The notes under the pieces: model-generated
Seen by the model: the letters and a program-made list of their open reading frames with translations, nothing else
Told to the model about the DNA's origin: nothing
The model's database searches: none
In this document: positions 17,352 through 25,762 of the stretch, in pieces
How the letters are laid out: the number at the start of each line of letters is the position of its first letter
Numbering within the stretch: position 1 is the first letter of the stretch
Assembly: GCA_041821185.1 (NCBI GenBank)
Contig: JBGUBD010000005.1
Span: forward strand, 365,507-429,506
Source: Phycisphaerales bacterium AB-hyl4
GTDB lineage: Bacteria; Planctomycetota; Phycisphaerae; Phycisphaerales; Phycisphaeraceae
Length of the DNA stretch: 64,000 nt
Reading direction: 5' to 3'
Made by a program: the position numbers and the translations under genes

Positions 17352-18740
17352 TCAAATGTGGATCGCACGATCGTCGACCGCCATCGCCGCCTCGCGCACC
17401 GCCTCGGCGAGCGTCGGGTGTGCGTGGCAGGCCATGACCAGATCTTCCGACGATGCGCCGAACGTCATCGCAGTGGCGCACTCGGCGATCAGGTCGCCTG
17501 CCCGCGGGCCGAGGATGTGCACGCCCAGCACGCGGTCGGTCTTTTCGTCCGCGAGAATCTTCACCATGCCGTCGGTCTGCTCCAGCGAGCGCGCCCGGCC
17601 GTTGGCCATGAACGGGAACGTGCCCTTGCGGTACGCGACCCCCTGTTGCTTGAGTTGCTCTTCCGTTCGGCCGACCGAAGCGATCTCCGGATGCGTGTAG
17701 ACCACGGCGGGGATGGCGTTGTAGTCGACATGCCCCCGGCCGAGCACGATCTTCTCCACACACGCGACGCCTTCGTCCTCGGCTTTGTGTGCGAGCATCG
17801 CCCCGGCGACGACGTCGCCTACCGCGTACACGTTGGCAACGCTGGTCTTGAAGTCGCTGTCGATCTTGATCCGCCCGCGCTCGTCCAGCTCAACCCCCGC
17901 TTCGTCGAGGCCCAGGCCTTCGGTGTTAGGCTTGCGGCCGACGGCGACCAGCACGCGGTCGGCTTCAATCGTCTCGCCGCCTTCCAGTTCGACCACCGCG
18001 CCCTTGCCCTTGCTCTTCGCGCCGGTGACTTTCGCGCCCAGCCGAAAGTTCAGCCCCTGCTTCTTGAACAGCTTGTGGGCGAGAGTCGCCATCTCGCTAT
18101 CCATGCCGGGCAGGATGCGGTCGAGGTATTCGATCATCGTTACTTCGGAACCGAGGCGCCGCCAGACCGCGCCAAGCTCCAGGCCGATGTAACCCGCGCC
18201 GATAACCGCGAGCTTTTTGGGCACTTTGTCATAGCTGAGCGCGTCTGTGCTCGTGTCGACCCGCTTGTCGCTGAGGTCGATGCCCGGCAGGGTCGCAGGC
18301 GTTGAGCCGGTGGCGATGATGATGTGCTTGGCAGCGTGGGTCTGCTCGTTGCCTTTGTCGTCGGTGACGATGACGGCGCGGTCTTTGTTGAGTCGGGCAC
18401 GGCCCTGATAGTGGGTGACCTTGTTCTTTTTGAAGAGGCTTTTCACGCCGCGCGTCAGCGACTGGACCACCTTGTCCTTGCGTTTGAGCATGGTGGGCAG
18501 GTCGAGCTTGACGCTGCCGACGGTCACGCCGTGGTCGGCGAGGTGGTGTTGGGCTTCGTCGTAGCGTTCGGACGACTCGAGCATGGCCTTGCTCGGGATG
18601 CATCCGACGCGAAGGCAAGTGCCGCCCGGCTCGGCGTTGTCGTCGACGCAGGCGACGTTGAGCCCAAGTTGTGCAGCGCGAATCGCTGCGACATAGCCGC
18701 CCGGCCCGGCCCCGATGACGATCAGATCGTGTTCGCTCAT
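17352..18740 (-). CDS. lpdA: Dihydrolipoyl dehydrogenase (E3)
   Basis: A 462-residue flavoprotein that reoxidises dihydrolipoamide with NAD. The FAD motif IGAGPGGYVAAIRAAQLG is at the N-terminus and the redox disulfide in GGTCLRVGCIPSKAML (C-x4-C). The NAD motif is VIGAGYIGLELGAVW, and the catalytic His-Glu pair lies in HAHPTLAEAVREAAM near the C-terminus. It is the third gene after sucA and sucB on the same strand, so it probably supplies E3 for the 2-oxoglutarate complex. Start at 18740 gives the standard N-terminus MSEHDLIVIG; four upstream codons are possible. A hairpin element separates it from sucB. Confidence 0.97.
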   Translation of the reverse strand: MSEHDLIVIGAGPGGYVAAIRAAQLGLNVACVDDNAEPGGTCLRVGCIPSKAMLESSERYDEAQHHLADHGVTVGSVKLDLPTMLKRKDKVVQSLTRGVKSLFKKNKVTHYQGRARLNKDRAVIVTDDKGNEQTHAAKHIIIATGSTPATLPGIDLSDKRVDTSTDALSYDKVPKKLAVIGAGYIGLELGAVWRRLGSEVTMIEYLDRILPGMDSEMATLAHKLFKKQGLNFRLGAKVTGAKSKGKGAVVELEGGETIEADRVLVAVGRKPNTEGLGLDEAGVELDERGRIKIDSDFKTSVANVYAVGDVVAGAMLAHKAEDEGVACVEKIVLGRGHVDYNAIPAVVYTHPEIASVGRTEEQLKQQGVAYRKGTFPFMANGRARSLEQTDGMVKILADEKTDRVLGVHILGPRAGDLIAECATAMTFGASSEDLVMACHAHPTLAEAVREAAMAVDDRAIHI

Positions 18741-18789
18741 GCTGACCAGCATACGTCATGCACGCCGGCCGACAAGTTTGGCCGGTTCG

Positions 18790-18850
18790 CCGCGGAGCGC
18801 GTCGGAGCGCGGGCTTGAATGAGTGTCCCCCGCGGCGCGCTCCGCGGCTA
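18790..18850. repeat. Hairpin element in the sucB-lpd gap
   Basis: CCGCGGAGCGCG (18790-18801) pairs perfectly with CGCGCTCCGCGG (18836-18847), followed by CTAA, the end signature of the GCGGCTAAAT family. The arm sequence differs from the common GGGCC type, so it is a divergent copy. It sits inside a three-gene operon and could reduce or stabilise downstream expression of lpd. Confidence 0.75.
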
Positions 18851-18858
18851 ACGGTTGA

Positions 18859-20133
18859 TCACACTTCCATCAGCATGCGGTTGGGGTCTTCGCAGGCGTC
18901 CTTGATGCGTTTGAGGAAGCTCACTGCTTCGCGGCCGTCGATCACGCGGTGGTCGTACGTCAGCGCGATGTACATCATCGGCCGAATCTCGACCTTGCCG
19001 TCAACCGCGATGGGGCGTTGCTGAATGGTGTGCATGCCCAGCACGCCGGACTGAGGCGGGTTGAGGATGGGCGTCGACATCAGCGAGCCGAACACGCCGC
19101 CGTTGGTGATGGTGAACGTGCCGCCTTGCAGTTCTTCGATCTTGATCTTGCCATCGCGGGCCCGCTTGCCGAAGTCGGCGATGGTCTGCTCGATCTCGGC
19201 GAAGCTCAAACGCTCGGTGTTCCGCACGACGGGCACGACGAGGCCTTTCTCCGTGCTGACCGCGATGCCGATGTCGTAATAGTTTTTATAGACGATGTCA
19301 CGATCGCGGATTTCCGCGTTGACCGCGGGGAACTGCTTGAGCGCGTCGATGCAGGCCTTGACGAAAAAGCTCATGAACCCGAGCTTGATGCCGTAGCGTT
19401 TTTCGAAGCTGTCTTTGTATTGATTGCGCAGGTTCATGATGCCCGACATGTCCACCTCGTTGAAGGTGGTGAGCATGGCGGCGTTCTGCTGCGCCTGGAC
19501 GAGCCGTTCGGCAATGCGTCGGCGAAGCGGGCTCATGGGCACGGCTTCTTCCTGACGGTCGCCAGCCGGTTGCGAGGCGGTCGAGGGGGCGGATCCGGAG
19601 CTGCGCGGCGCTTCGCTCCGGCTTGGGGTGGATGAGGTCGAGGCGGTTTCGAGGTGACGTTGGACGTCTTCCTTGAGGATGCGACCGCCGGGGCCGGTGG
19701 GCTCAATGTCGGCAGCGCGAACGGCGTGCTCCTCCATCATCCGCTGGGCGGCGGGCATGATGCGCGGCTCGCTGTCGGCTGCCGAGGGCGCGGGCGACTT
19801 GGCTTCGTCTGACTTCGACTCGTCCTTCGATTGGGCCTTCGCCTCCCCCTTGACGGGCTCTTTCTGCGACTCGGACTTCGACGCGGCGGGGGCGTCGCCT
19901 TCCTCGAAGTGGGCGACCACTTCGCCCACGCGAGCGGTTTCGCCGGTCTTCTTGAGCACCTTGGTCAGCGTGCCGTCGGCGGGCGCGACGAGTTCCTGCG
20001 TCACCTTGTCGGTTTCGATTTCGACGATCAGCTCGTCTTTCGCGACCTGCTCGCCTTCCTTTTTATGCCACGTGCCAAGTTCAACCTCGGTCACCGACTC
20101 ACCCGCTTCAGGGACTTTCAATTCCACGGCCAT
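18859..20133 (-). CDS. sucB: 2-oxoglutarate dehydrogenase E2, dihydrolipoyl succinyltransferase
   Basis: A 424-residue E2 subunit. The lipoyl domain carries the lipoylated Lys in [17 protein letters not shown] (about residue 44). An Ala/Lys/Glu/Ser-rich hinge follows (about 80-120), then the E1/E3-binding domain [18 protein letters not shown]...[12 protein letters not shown], a second linker, and the catalytic acyltransferase domain with [12 protein letters not shown] (H-x3-D) near the C-terminus. It transfers succinyl groups from E1-bound ThDP to CoA. GGAG is 6 nt upstream of the ATG. It lies downstream of sucA and upstream of lpd. Confidence 0.97.
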   Translation of the reverse strand: MAVELKVPEAGESVTEVELGTWHKKEGEQVAKDELIVEIETDKVTQELVAPADGTLTKVLKKTGETARVGEVVAHFEEGDAPAASKSESQKEPVKGEAKAQSKDESKSDEAKSPAPSAADSEPRIMPAAQRMMEEHAVRAADIEPTGPGGRILKEDVQRHLETASTSSTPSRSEAPRSSGSAPSTASQPAGDRQEEAVPMSPLRRRIAERLVQAQQNAAMLTTFNEVDMSGIMNLRNQYKDSFEKRYGIKLGFMSFFVKACIDALKQFPAVNAEIRDRDIVYKNYYDIGIAVSTEKGLVVPVVRNTERLSFAEIEQTIADFGKRARDGKIKIEELQGGTFTITNGGVFGSLMSTPILNPPQSGVLGMHTIQQRPIAVDGKVEIRPMMYIALTYDHRVIDGREAVSFLKRIKDACEDPNRMLMEV

Positions 20134-20173
20134 GGCTGCTCCAGCGTTCGTGTCATCAAGGCGTATTTGTTAT

Positions 20174-20294
20174 GCCACGAAGACACGAAGGGCACGAAGC
20201 AATCACGAAGGCGGATAGGGAAGTTGAAAGGAATTGGCTTTCACTTCTCTGTCTTACTTCGTGTCTCCTTCGTGAACTTCGTGTCTTCGTGGCG
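20174..20294. repeat. Inverted repeat of ACACGAAG units in the sucA-sucB gap
   Basis: The left arm GCCACGAAGACACGAAGGGC then ACGAAGCAATCACGAAGG (20174-20211) faces ACTTCGTGTCTCCTTCGTG, then AACTTCGTGTCTTCGTGGC (20257-20292). Units are 8-9 nt. About 45 bp separate the arms. It occupies nearly all of the space between sucA and sucB. The same unit recurs at 31737-31910. Confidence 0.85.
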
Positions 20295-20309
20295 AAATCC
20301 GAACTTTCA

Positions 20310-23237
20310 TCAGGATACCGACTGCCCGACGTCTTCGCCGAACGCCTCGGCGATGACGCGCTCCTGCTCGATCTGGTGGGCCGCGCGCGACCCGGTCGCC
20401 GGGCTGGCCGACTCCGGTCGTCCGATGCCTTCGAACGGCCAGCGGCCGAGCAGCCTGGTGCAGTGATCGCGGCGGAGCATCGGCCAGGCGCCCATGTTCA
20501 CCGGTTCTTCCTGCACCCAGTAGACGGGCACTTGCTTGCCGTAGGGCTCGATCGCCTTGGCCAGCGCTTTGTCGGGGAACGGGTAGTACTGCTCCAGCCG
20601 AAGGATCGCGACGTCGTTGCGCTCGAGCTTTTCGCGTTGCTCGGCCAGCTCGTAGTAGATCTTGCCCGAGCACAGCAGCACGCGCGACACGTCTTTGCGT
20701 GGCTCGGTCGACACGTCCGCGAGCACGCGATGGAACCGCCCGCTGGCCATCGCGTCGATGCTCGACACGGCGGCGGGGTGGCGGAGCAGGCTCTTGGGGC
20801 TCATCACGATCAACGGCTTACGCCAGGGCCGGAGCACTTGCCTGCGAAGCAGGTGGAAATACTGGGCTGGCGTCGTCGGGTTGCAGACCTGAATGTTGTC
20901 CTCTGCGGAGAGCATGAGGAAGCGTTCGAGTCGTGCGGAGGAGTGTTCGGGGCCTTGGCCTTCGAAGCCGTGCGGCAGGAGCAGGACGAGGGCGTTGAGC
21001 CTTCGCCACTTGTCTTCCGCGGAGACGAGGAACTGGTCGATGATGACCTGCGCCGCGTTGACGAAGTCGCCGAACTGGGCTTCCCACATTACCAGGCCGT
21101 CGGGGTAGTCGAGGCTGTAGCCGAACTCAAAGCCCATGACGCCGGCTTCGGAGAGCGGGCTGTTAACGATTTCGATCGGGGCCTGTCCCTCGGCCAGGTG
21201 CTGGAGGGGGCAGTAGGTTTCGCCGGTCTTGATGTCGTGCACCACGGCGTGGCGATGGCTGAACGTGCCCCGCTGACAGTCCTGCCCGGAGAGACGGACG
21301 CGATAGCCTTCGACGGACAGGGTCGCCATCGCGAGGGCTTCGGCGCTGGCCCAGTCGAGCGAGCGTGCGCCCTCGGCCATCTGCCTGCGGATGCGGTGGA
21401 GGCGTTTGATCTTGGGGTGGAAGTTGAAATCGTCGGGCAGTCGGGTCTGTTTTTCGAGCAGTGATTGCAGCTCGGCCTTGTCGTAGCCGGTGTTGACGTC
21501 GGCGACGCTGGATTCGAGGCCGCCGAAGTAGTTCTCCCAAATGCCGCCGAGTTCCTGGGCCTGGCTGACGTAGTTTTCGCTACGAGCGGCCGAGAGCTCT
21601 TTCTCCAGCAGTTCGGTGCGGCGGTGGGCGATGCGGTCCGCGTCTTCCTGGGTGACCCCGCCGAGTTGGAGCAGGTGGTCGAGGTAGCCTTCGTGGACGG
21701 ACTTTCGCTTTTCGATGGCGTCGTACATGATCGGCTGGGTGAAGCCGGGCTCGTCGCCTTCGTTGTGTCCCCGGCGGCGGTAGCAGTACATGTCGATGAC
21801 GACGTCGCGTTTGAACTCGCGTCGGAAGTCCATGGCGAGGCGGACGACGGAGGCGACCGCTTCGGGCGATTCGCCGTTGACGTGGAAGATGGGGATCTGG
21901 AGCATCTTCGCGACGTCGGTGGCGTATCGGCTGGAGCGAGCTTCAGGCGGGCTGGTGGTGAAGCCGATCTGGTTGTTGACGACGATGTGCAGCGTGCCGC
22001 CGATGGTGTAGCCGGGGAGGTTGGAGAGGTTAAGCGTTTCCTGGATGATGCCTTCGCCGGCGAAGGCGGCGTCGCCGTGGATGAGCACGACCATGCCTTT
22101 TTCACCGCGTGTGGCTTCGCCGGTGCGGTCCTGCTTGGCGCGCATTCGGCCGAGGGCGACCGGGTTGACGAATTCGAGGTGGCTGGGGTTGAAGCAGAGC
22201 GAGAGGTGGATGTTCTGGCCGTGGCGGGTGCGCCAGTCGCCGGAGTAGCCGAGGTGGTATTTCACGTCGCCGCGTCCGATGTAGCGGTCGGGGTCGACGT
22301 CTTCGAACTCGCGGAAGATCTGCTGCGGGCCTTTGCCGATGATGTTGGCGAGCACGTTGAGTCGGCCGCGGTGGGCCATGCCGATGACCACTTCGCGGAC
22401 GCCCTGGTCGCCTGCTTTTTCCAGCGAGAGGTCGAGCAGGGGGATGAGGCTTTCCGCGCCTTCGAGCGAGAAGCTTTTCGCGCCGGTGAACTTTTTCTGG
22501 ATGAACTGCTCGAAGATGACCGCGTCGGTGAGGCGGGTGAGGATACGGATCTGTTCTTTGCGGGAGAGATCGACCTTGTTCTCGTCGGCTTCCATGCGGT
22601 CTTGAAGCCACTGGCGGACGCCGAGGTTGTCGATGTGCATGAACTGCGCGCCGATGTTTCGGCAGTAGGTGTTTCGCAGCTGTTCGATGATCTGTCGGAG
22701 GGTGCGGATGTTGGGGCCGGGCATGGTGGCGGTGTGGAAGGGCCTGTCCATGTCGGCGTCGGTGAAGCCGTACGTACCGGGGTCGAGTTCGGAGGGGTCT
22801 TCGCGTTTCGTGCCCAGCGGATCGAGCTGGGCGACGATGTGCCCGCGGACGCGGTAGTTTCGGATGAGCTGGTCGACGCGATCCTGCAATGAGCTGAGGC
22901 TCATGGCCTGGCGTTCGAGTTCGCGGTTGAGGGCGGGCTGCGAGGTGATGGCGGACGGGCTCACGGCCGGGTGTCCGTTGCCGTGATGATGCTGTCCATT
23001 GCCACTGCCACTGCCGTTGCCGTTGGTGGCTTGGCTGGCGGGGTTGAAGATGCTGCGGGCCTGGAAGGAGGGGCCGAGGCCGTTGGAGCGGGTGGGCACA
23101 TCCTCGCGGGCCCAGCGGTCGAAGTATTCTCGCCATGTCGGGTCGAGCGAGTCGGGGTCTTGCACGTATCGCCCGTAGAGTTGTTCGACGTAGGCGAGGT
23201 TGGTGCTGTCGGGCCAGGGCAGGTCGGTCTGATCCAC
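20310..23237 (-). CDS. sucA: 2-oxoglutarate dehydrogenase E1
   Basis: A 975-residue thiamine-diphosphate enzyme that decarboxylates 2-oxoglutarate in the TCA cycle. N-terminal NLAYVEQLYGRYVQDPDSLD is the family start (2-oxogl_dehyd_N). The ThDP/Mg site lies in HGDAAFAGEGIIQETLNLS...NNQIGFTT, followed by YRRRGHNEGDEPGFTQP. The C-terminal transketolase-like part contains EFGYSLDYPDGLVMWEAQFGDF and LLLPHGFEGQGPEHSSARLE. I chose a GTG start at 23237 (VDQTDLPWPDS) because the 24 codons before it do not resemble the family and AAAGG lies 9 nt upstream. First gene of sucA-sucB-lpd. Confidence 0.96.
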   Translation of the reverse strand: MDQTDLPWPDSTNLAYVEQLYGRYVQDPDSLDPTWREYFDRWAREDVPTRSNGLGPSFQARSIFNPASQATNGNGSGSGNGQHHHGNGHPAVSPSAITSQPALNRELERQAMSLSSLQDRVDQLIRNYRVRGHIVAQLDPLGTKREDPSELDPGTYGFTDADMDRPFHTATMPGPNIRTLRQIIEQLRNTYCRNIGAQFMHIDNLGVRQWLQDRMEADENKVDLSRKEQIRILTRLTDAVIFEQFIQKKFTGAKSFSLEGAESLIPLLDLSLEKAGDQGVREVVIGMAHRGRLNVLANIIGKGPQQIFREFEDVDPDRYIGRGDVKYHLGYSGDWRTRHGQNIHLSLCFNPSHLEFVNPVALGRMRAKQDRTGEATRGEKGMVVLIHGDAAFAGEGIIQETLNLSNLPGYTIGGTLHIVVNNQIGFTTSPPEARSSRYATDVAKMLQIPIFHVNGESPEAVASVVRLAMDFRREFKRDVVIDMYCYRRRGHNEGDEPGFTQPIMYDAIEKRKSVHEGYLDHLLQLGGVTQEDADRIAHRRTELLEKELSAARSENYVSQAQELGGIWENYFGGLESSVADVNTGYDKAELQSLLEKQTRLPDDFNFHPKIKRLHRIRRQMAEGARSLDWASAEALAMATLSVEGYRVRLSGQDCQRGTFSHRHAVVHDIKTGETYCPLQHLAEGQAPIEIVNSPLSEAGVMGFEFGYSLDYPDGLVMWEAQFGDFVNAAQVIIDQFLVSAEDKWRRLNALVLLLPHGFEGQGPEHSSARLERFLMLSAEDNIQVCNPTTPAQYFHLLRRQVLRPWRKPLIVMSPKSLLRHPAAVSSIDAMASGRFHRVLADVSTEPRKDVSRVLLCSGKIYYELAEQREKLERNDVAILRLEQYYPFPDKALAKAIEPYGKQVPVYWVQEEPVNMGAWPMLRRDHCTRLLGRWPFEGIGRPESASPATGSRAAHQIEQERVIAEAFGEDVGQSVS

Positions 23238-23921
23238 GGTGGGGTGCCTTTCATGTCCAGCGAACGTGAGGAAAAACGCCCACGTTGGCGGCTCGGCGTC
23301 CCACCCCAAACGGGTTACACCGAGCCTGCGGCGTAGCAGGCGATCGCTTGCTTGTAGAGTAACACATCGGCCCGGTGGCGCATGGCCTTAATACGCGTTG
23401 TTTTAGCCGACGGTTATGGGGCGTACAGATGACGTCTCCCATGTCTAATGAATCATAGCCGGGCACCCCGACGGCGACACCCCTGAATGACCCTAAACCC
23501 GAGCAGGGGCAATCGGCGGCGGCCGGGGGTGTCGAGCGGGGGGCGTTGCGGGTGGGGGGTTGGCTTTGTTTACCCATCAATGATCTGAATATGGACTACC
23601 CATCCAACTCAGGCGCGGTGTAGGAGGGTGACGCCCACGGATTAAATCCGTGGGCTTCGTCTGTGCAATCGAGACCGTGAATGATGAGCGCAAGTTGTTA
23701 ATTCGACAATATCTACAGCGAATCAGTGGGGTGGAGGTCTCCGCAATTGGTCGACATTTGCAAAAAAACGTGGTATCGCGGCGGTTGCGAAGTATATTTG
23801 TGGCGTCTGCCGCATCATGCGGACGTTGGAATGGGGGGGCGGCCGCGGTGTTATGGGTTGGCCGACGGAAGGCGATGATCACGTCGTAATCGCGATTCAG
23901 CTTGGAGGAGTTGAAATAACC
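23238..23921. other. Divergent intergenic region, sucA / protease
   Basis: 684 bp without a credible gene. It holds the upstream regions of sucA (-) and the subtilase gene (+). The only clear structure is a palindrome at 23633-23655, GCCCACGGATT-A-AATCCGTGGGC, which shares its core with the palindromes at 9477 and 57340. The 3' part is AT-richer and ends with GGAGGAG before the protease ATG. Confidence 0.5.
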
Positions 23922-25472
23922 ATGACCACCCCCGCCCCTGTCGGAAGGTCCGCCCCCGGCCGCAGCGCCGCATCGGACGATCGTCGGCCGACCGGTTCGA
24001 CGCGCACACTCATAAGGCTTGCCATTATCGCGATGGCGCTGCTGCTGCTGGTCGTCGGCGTCAGCCGGGCCGAGGCGGGCTATCGCGACCTGATGGGCTT
24101 CCCCGAACTCGAAGCCCTGCTGGGTAGTAACGTGCCCACCGGATTCGGCATCGGCGTGACGCACGTGGAAAGTGCGCCCAGCACCGGCCACAACGAGTTC
24201 AACGGCAAATTCTTCGTGAATGTCTCCGAAGCCAGCACCAGTACGCATGCCACCCGCGTCGGTCGCAACTTCTACGGCAACAACACCTCCATCGCACCGG
24301 GCATCGGCCTGGACGAAGACAACCCCATCCGCCTCTACTCGTTCAGCGATTGGGTTCAGTCCGACTTCCTTCGCCTCGGCCAGAACGCCCTCCCCCTGCA
24401 GACCAACAGCCGGGTCGCCAATCACAGCTATATTGCCGCCACCGACTTCGACAGCGAACTGCTCCGTCGATTCGATTACGTCGTCGAGCGGGATGATTAC
24501 ATCCAGGTCGCCGGGGTGAACAACGGCAGTACAAGCAGCAATCAGCCGCTCTGGTCAAGTGCCTACAACGTCATCAGTGTCGGTGTGACCAACGGCAACC
24601 ACGCCACTGGCACCGCGGGCGTCGACAGCACCTATACCGCCGGCCGGGTTGCGCCCACGCTTGTCACGCCCGGCTATCGCCACGACGACAATGAGATCGC
24701 CACCAGTTGGGCCACGCCCATGGTCTCCGCCGCCGTGGCGCTGCTGCTGGAAACCGGGCAGGATGCGTCGCTGTCCAACAACAACACGATCACGAACCGC
24801 ACGCGCGAAATCAACCACGCTGAAACGAGCGAAATTATCCGGGCCGTGCTCATGGCCGGTGCGGATCGGTATGTCATCAACCCGCGCGGCGACAGCCTGA
24901 CCGACTACACCGCCGATACCACCAACAACCTCGACAGCCGATACGGCGCGGGGCAGATGAACATTTACAACAGCTACCGCATCCTCGCCGGCGGCGAGCA
25001 GGACGCAGGCAGCACCATCACCACGCACGGCTGGGACTACAACCCGGCGTTCGGCGGCGATAACGGCACGGCGAGCGAGGCGTCGTACTTCTTCACGCCA
25101 GGCTCGGCGAGCGAAACCGAACTGCTCGCGTCGCTGGTGTGGAACCTCGACGTCAACATCACGCCCGGCATCGGGCCGTTTCCGGCGACGTTCAGCGAAG
25201 TCCTGCACAACCTCGACCTGTTTCTCTACGACGTGACCCTCGGCGAAGTCCTGCTGGACAGCTCCGAAAGCACCATCCACAACAGCGAGCACATCTGGTT
25301 CGACGGCCTCTTGGTCGGCCGAGACTACGAGCTGCGTGTGGTGGCGAACGGGACGTTCGAGTGGGATTACGGCCTCGCGTGGCAGATCATCCCCGAGCCG
25401 GGCACGGGTGCGTTGCTGTTGACCGTGACGCTGCTGGCGTTTCGCCGATCGCGTCGGCCGCGGGCGGCGTGA
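23922..25472 (+). CDS. S8 subtilisin-like protease with PEP-CTERM anchor
   Basis: A 516-residue exported protein. A long basic N-terminus precedes the hydrophobic segment LIRLAIIAMALLLLVVGVS (about residues 29-48). The catalytic Ser is in ATSWATPMVSAAVALLLETG, equivalent to GTSMATP. A candidate catalytic His is in STHATRVG, and the oxyanion Asn in GVNNGS. The expected Asp motif near the start of the mature chain is not canonical (GIGVTHVES). The end is a sorting signal: IPEPGTGALLLTVTLLAFRR, that is PEP, a hydrophobic helix and an Arg cluster, processed by an exosortase. It is probably a surface protein. GGAGGAG lies 11 nt upstream of the chosen ATG. Confidence 0.8.
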   Translation: MTTPAPVGRSAPGRSAASDDRRPTGSTRTLIRLAIIAMALLLLVVGVSRAEAGYRDLMGFPELEALLGSNVPTGFGIGVTHVESAPSTGHNEFNGKFFVNVSEASTSTHATRVGRNFYGNNTSIAPGIGLDEDNPIRLYSFSDWVQSDFLRLGQNALPLQTNSRVANHSYIAATDFDSELLRRFDYVVERDDYIQVAGVNNGSTSSNQPLWSSAYNVISVGVTNGNHATGTAGVDSTYTAGRVAPTLVTPGYRHDDNEIATSWATPMVSAAVALLLETGQDASLSNNNTITNRTREINHAETSEIIRAVLMAGADRYVINPRGDSLTDYTADTTNNLDSRYGAGQMNIYNSYRILAGGEQDAGSTITTHGWDYNPAFGGDNGTASEASYFFTPGSASETELLASLVWNLDVNITPGIGPFPATFSEVLHNLDLFLYDVTLGEVLLDSSESTIHNSEHIWFDGLLVGRDYELRVVANGTFEWDYGLAWQIIPEPGTGALLLTVTLLAFRRSRRPRAA

Positions 25473-25479
25473 GCGGGCG

Positions 25480-25507
25480 TTGACATCATCCGGGCAAGGG
25501 ATATGCT
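25480..25507 (+). promoter_or_regulatory. Predicted promoter of the thrS leader
   Basis: TTGACA (25480-25485) and TATGCT (25502-25507) are 16 bp apart. Transcription would begin near 25514, only a few bases before the Thr-rich leader ORF. Confidence 0.6.
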
Positions 25508-25514
25508 TCGAATC

Positions 25515-25589
25515 ATGCGTTGCAGGATGACGACCACGATCACGACGACTACCACCGCTGGGCAGGTCTGCCCGAGCGTCCGTCGCTGA
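25515..25589 (+). CDS. Threonine-rich leader peptide upstream of thrS
   Basis: A 24-codon ORF: MRCRM, then TTTITTTTT, then AGQVCPSVRR and TGA. Eight of nine consecutive codons (25530-25556: ACG ACC ACG ATC ACG ACG ACT ACC ACC) are Thr, with one Ile. This closely resembles the E. coli thr operon leader ThrL, which has alternating Thr and Ile codons. Translation could also start at the second ATG (25527). Just after the Thr run, GGGCA-GGTC-TGCCC (25560-25573) can form a pause hairpin, and a terminator hairpin follows at 25620. Expected mechanism: when charged tRNA-Thr is scarce, the ribosome stalls on the Thr codons, the terminator fails to form, and thrS is transcribed. Confidence 0.75.
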   Translation: MRCRMTTTITTTTTAGQVCPSVRR

Positions 25590-25619
25590 TCGTGCCCCGA
25601 GATTTGAGGCAAGCGAACG

Positions 25620-25650
25620 ACGGCCGTCCGGGTGGACGGCCGTTATTTAT
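25620..25650 (+). terminator. Attenuator terminator before thrS
   Basis: A perfect 10-bp stem ACGGCCGTCC (25620-25629) and GGACGGCCGT (25634-25643) with loop GGGT is followed by TATTTATT. CCGTCG at 25580-25585, within the leader ORF end, can instead pair with CGACGG at 25618-25623 and so disrupt the lower stem, giving a possible antiterminator. The position between leader ORF and thrS fits attenuation. Confidence 0.7.
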
Positions 25651-25762
25651 TGCGCGTGCTTTTGCGGGTGTGTCGGCGTGGGGTCGGCTTGCATGTGCGG
25701 GCGTGGGGGGCAGCGTGGAATCGAAGCTGATATAAACGATGGTTTGCGATGGAGAACATGCT

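Noticed and set aside
21465-22892. 475-codon frame antisense to sucA
   Set aside because: SucA motifs are unmistakable on the minus strand; the antisense product is low-complexity.
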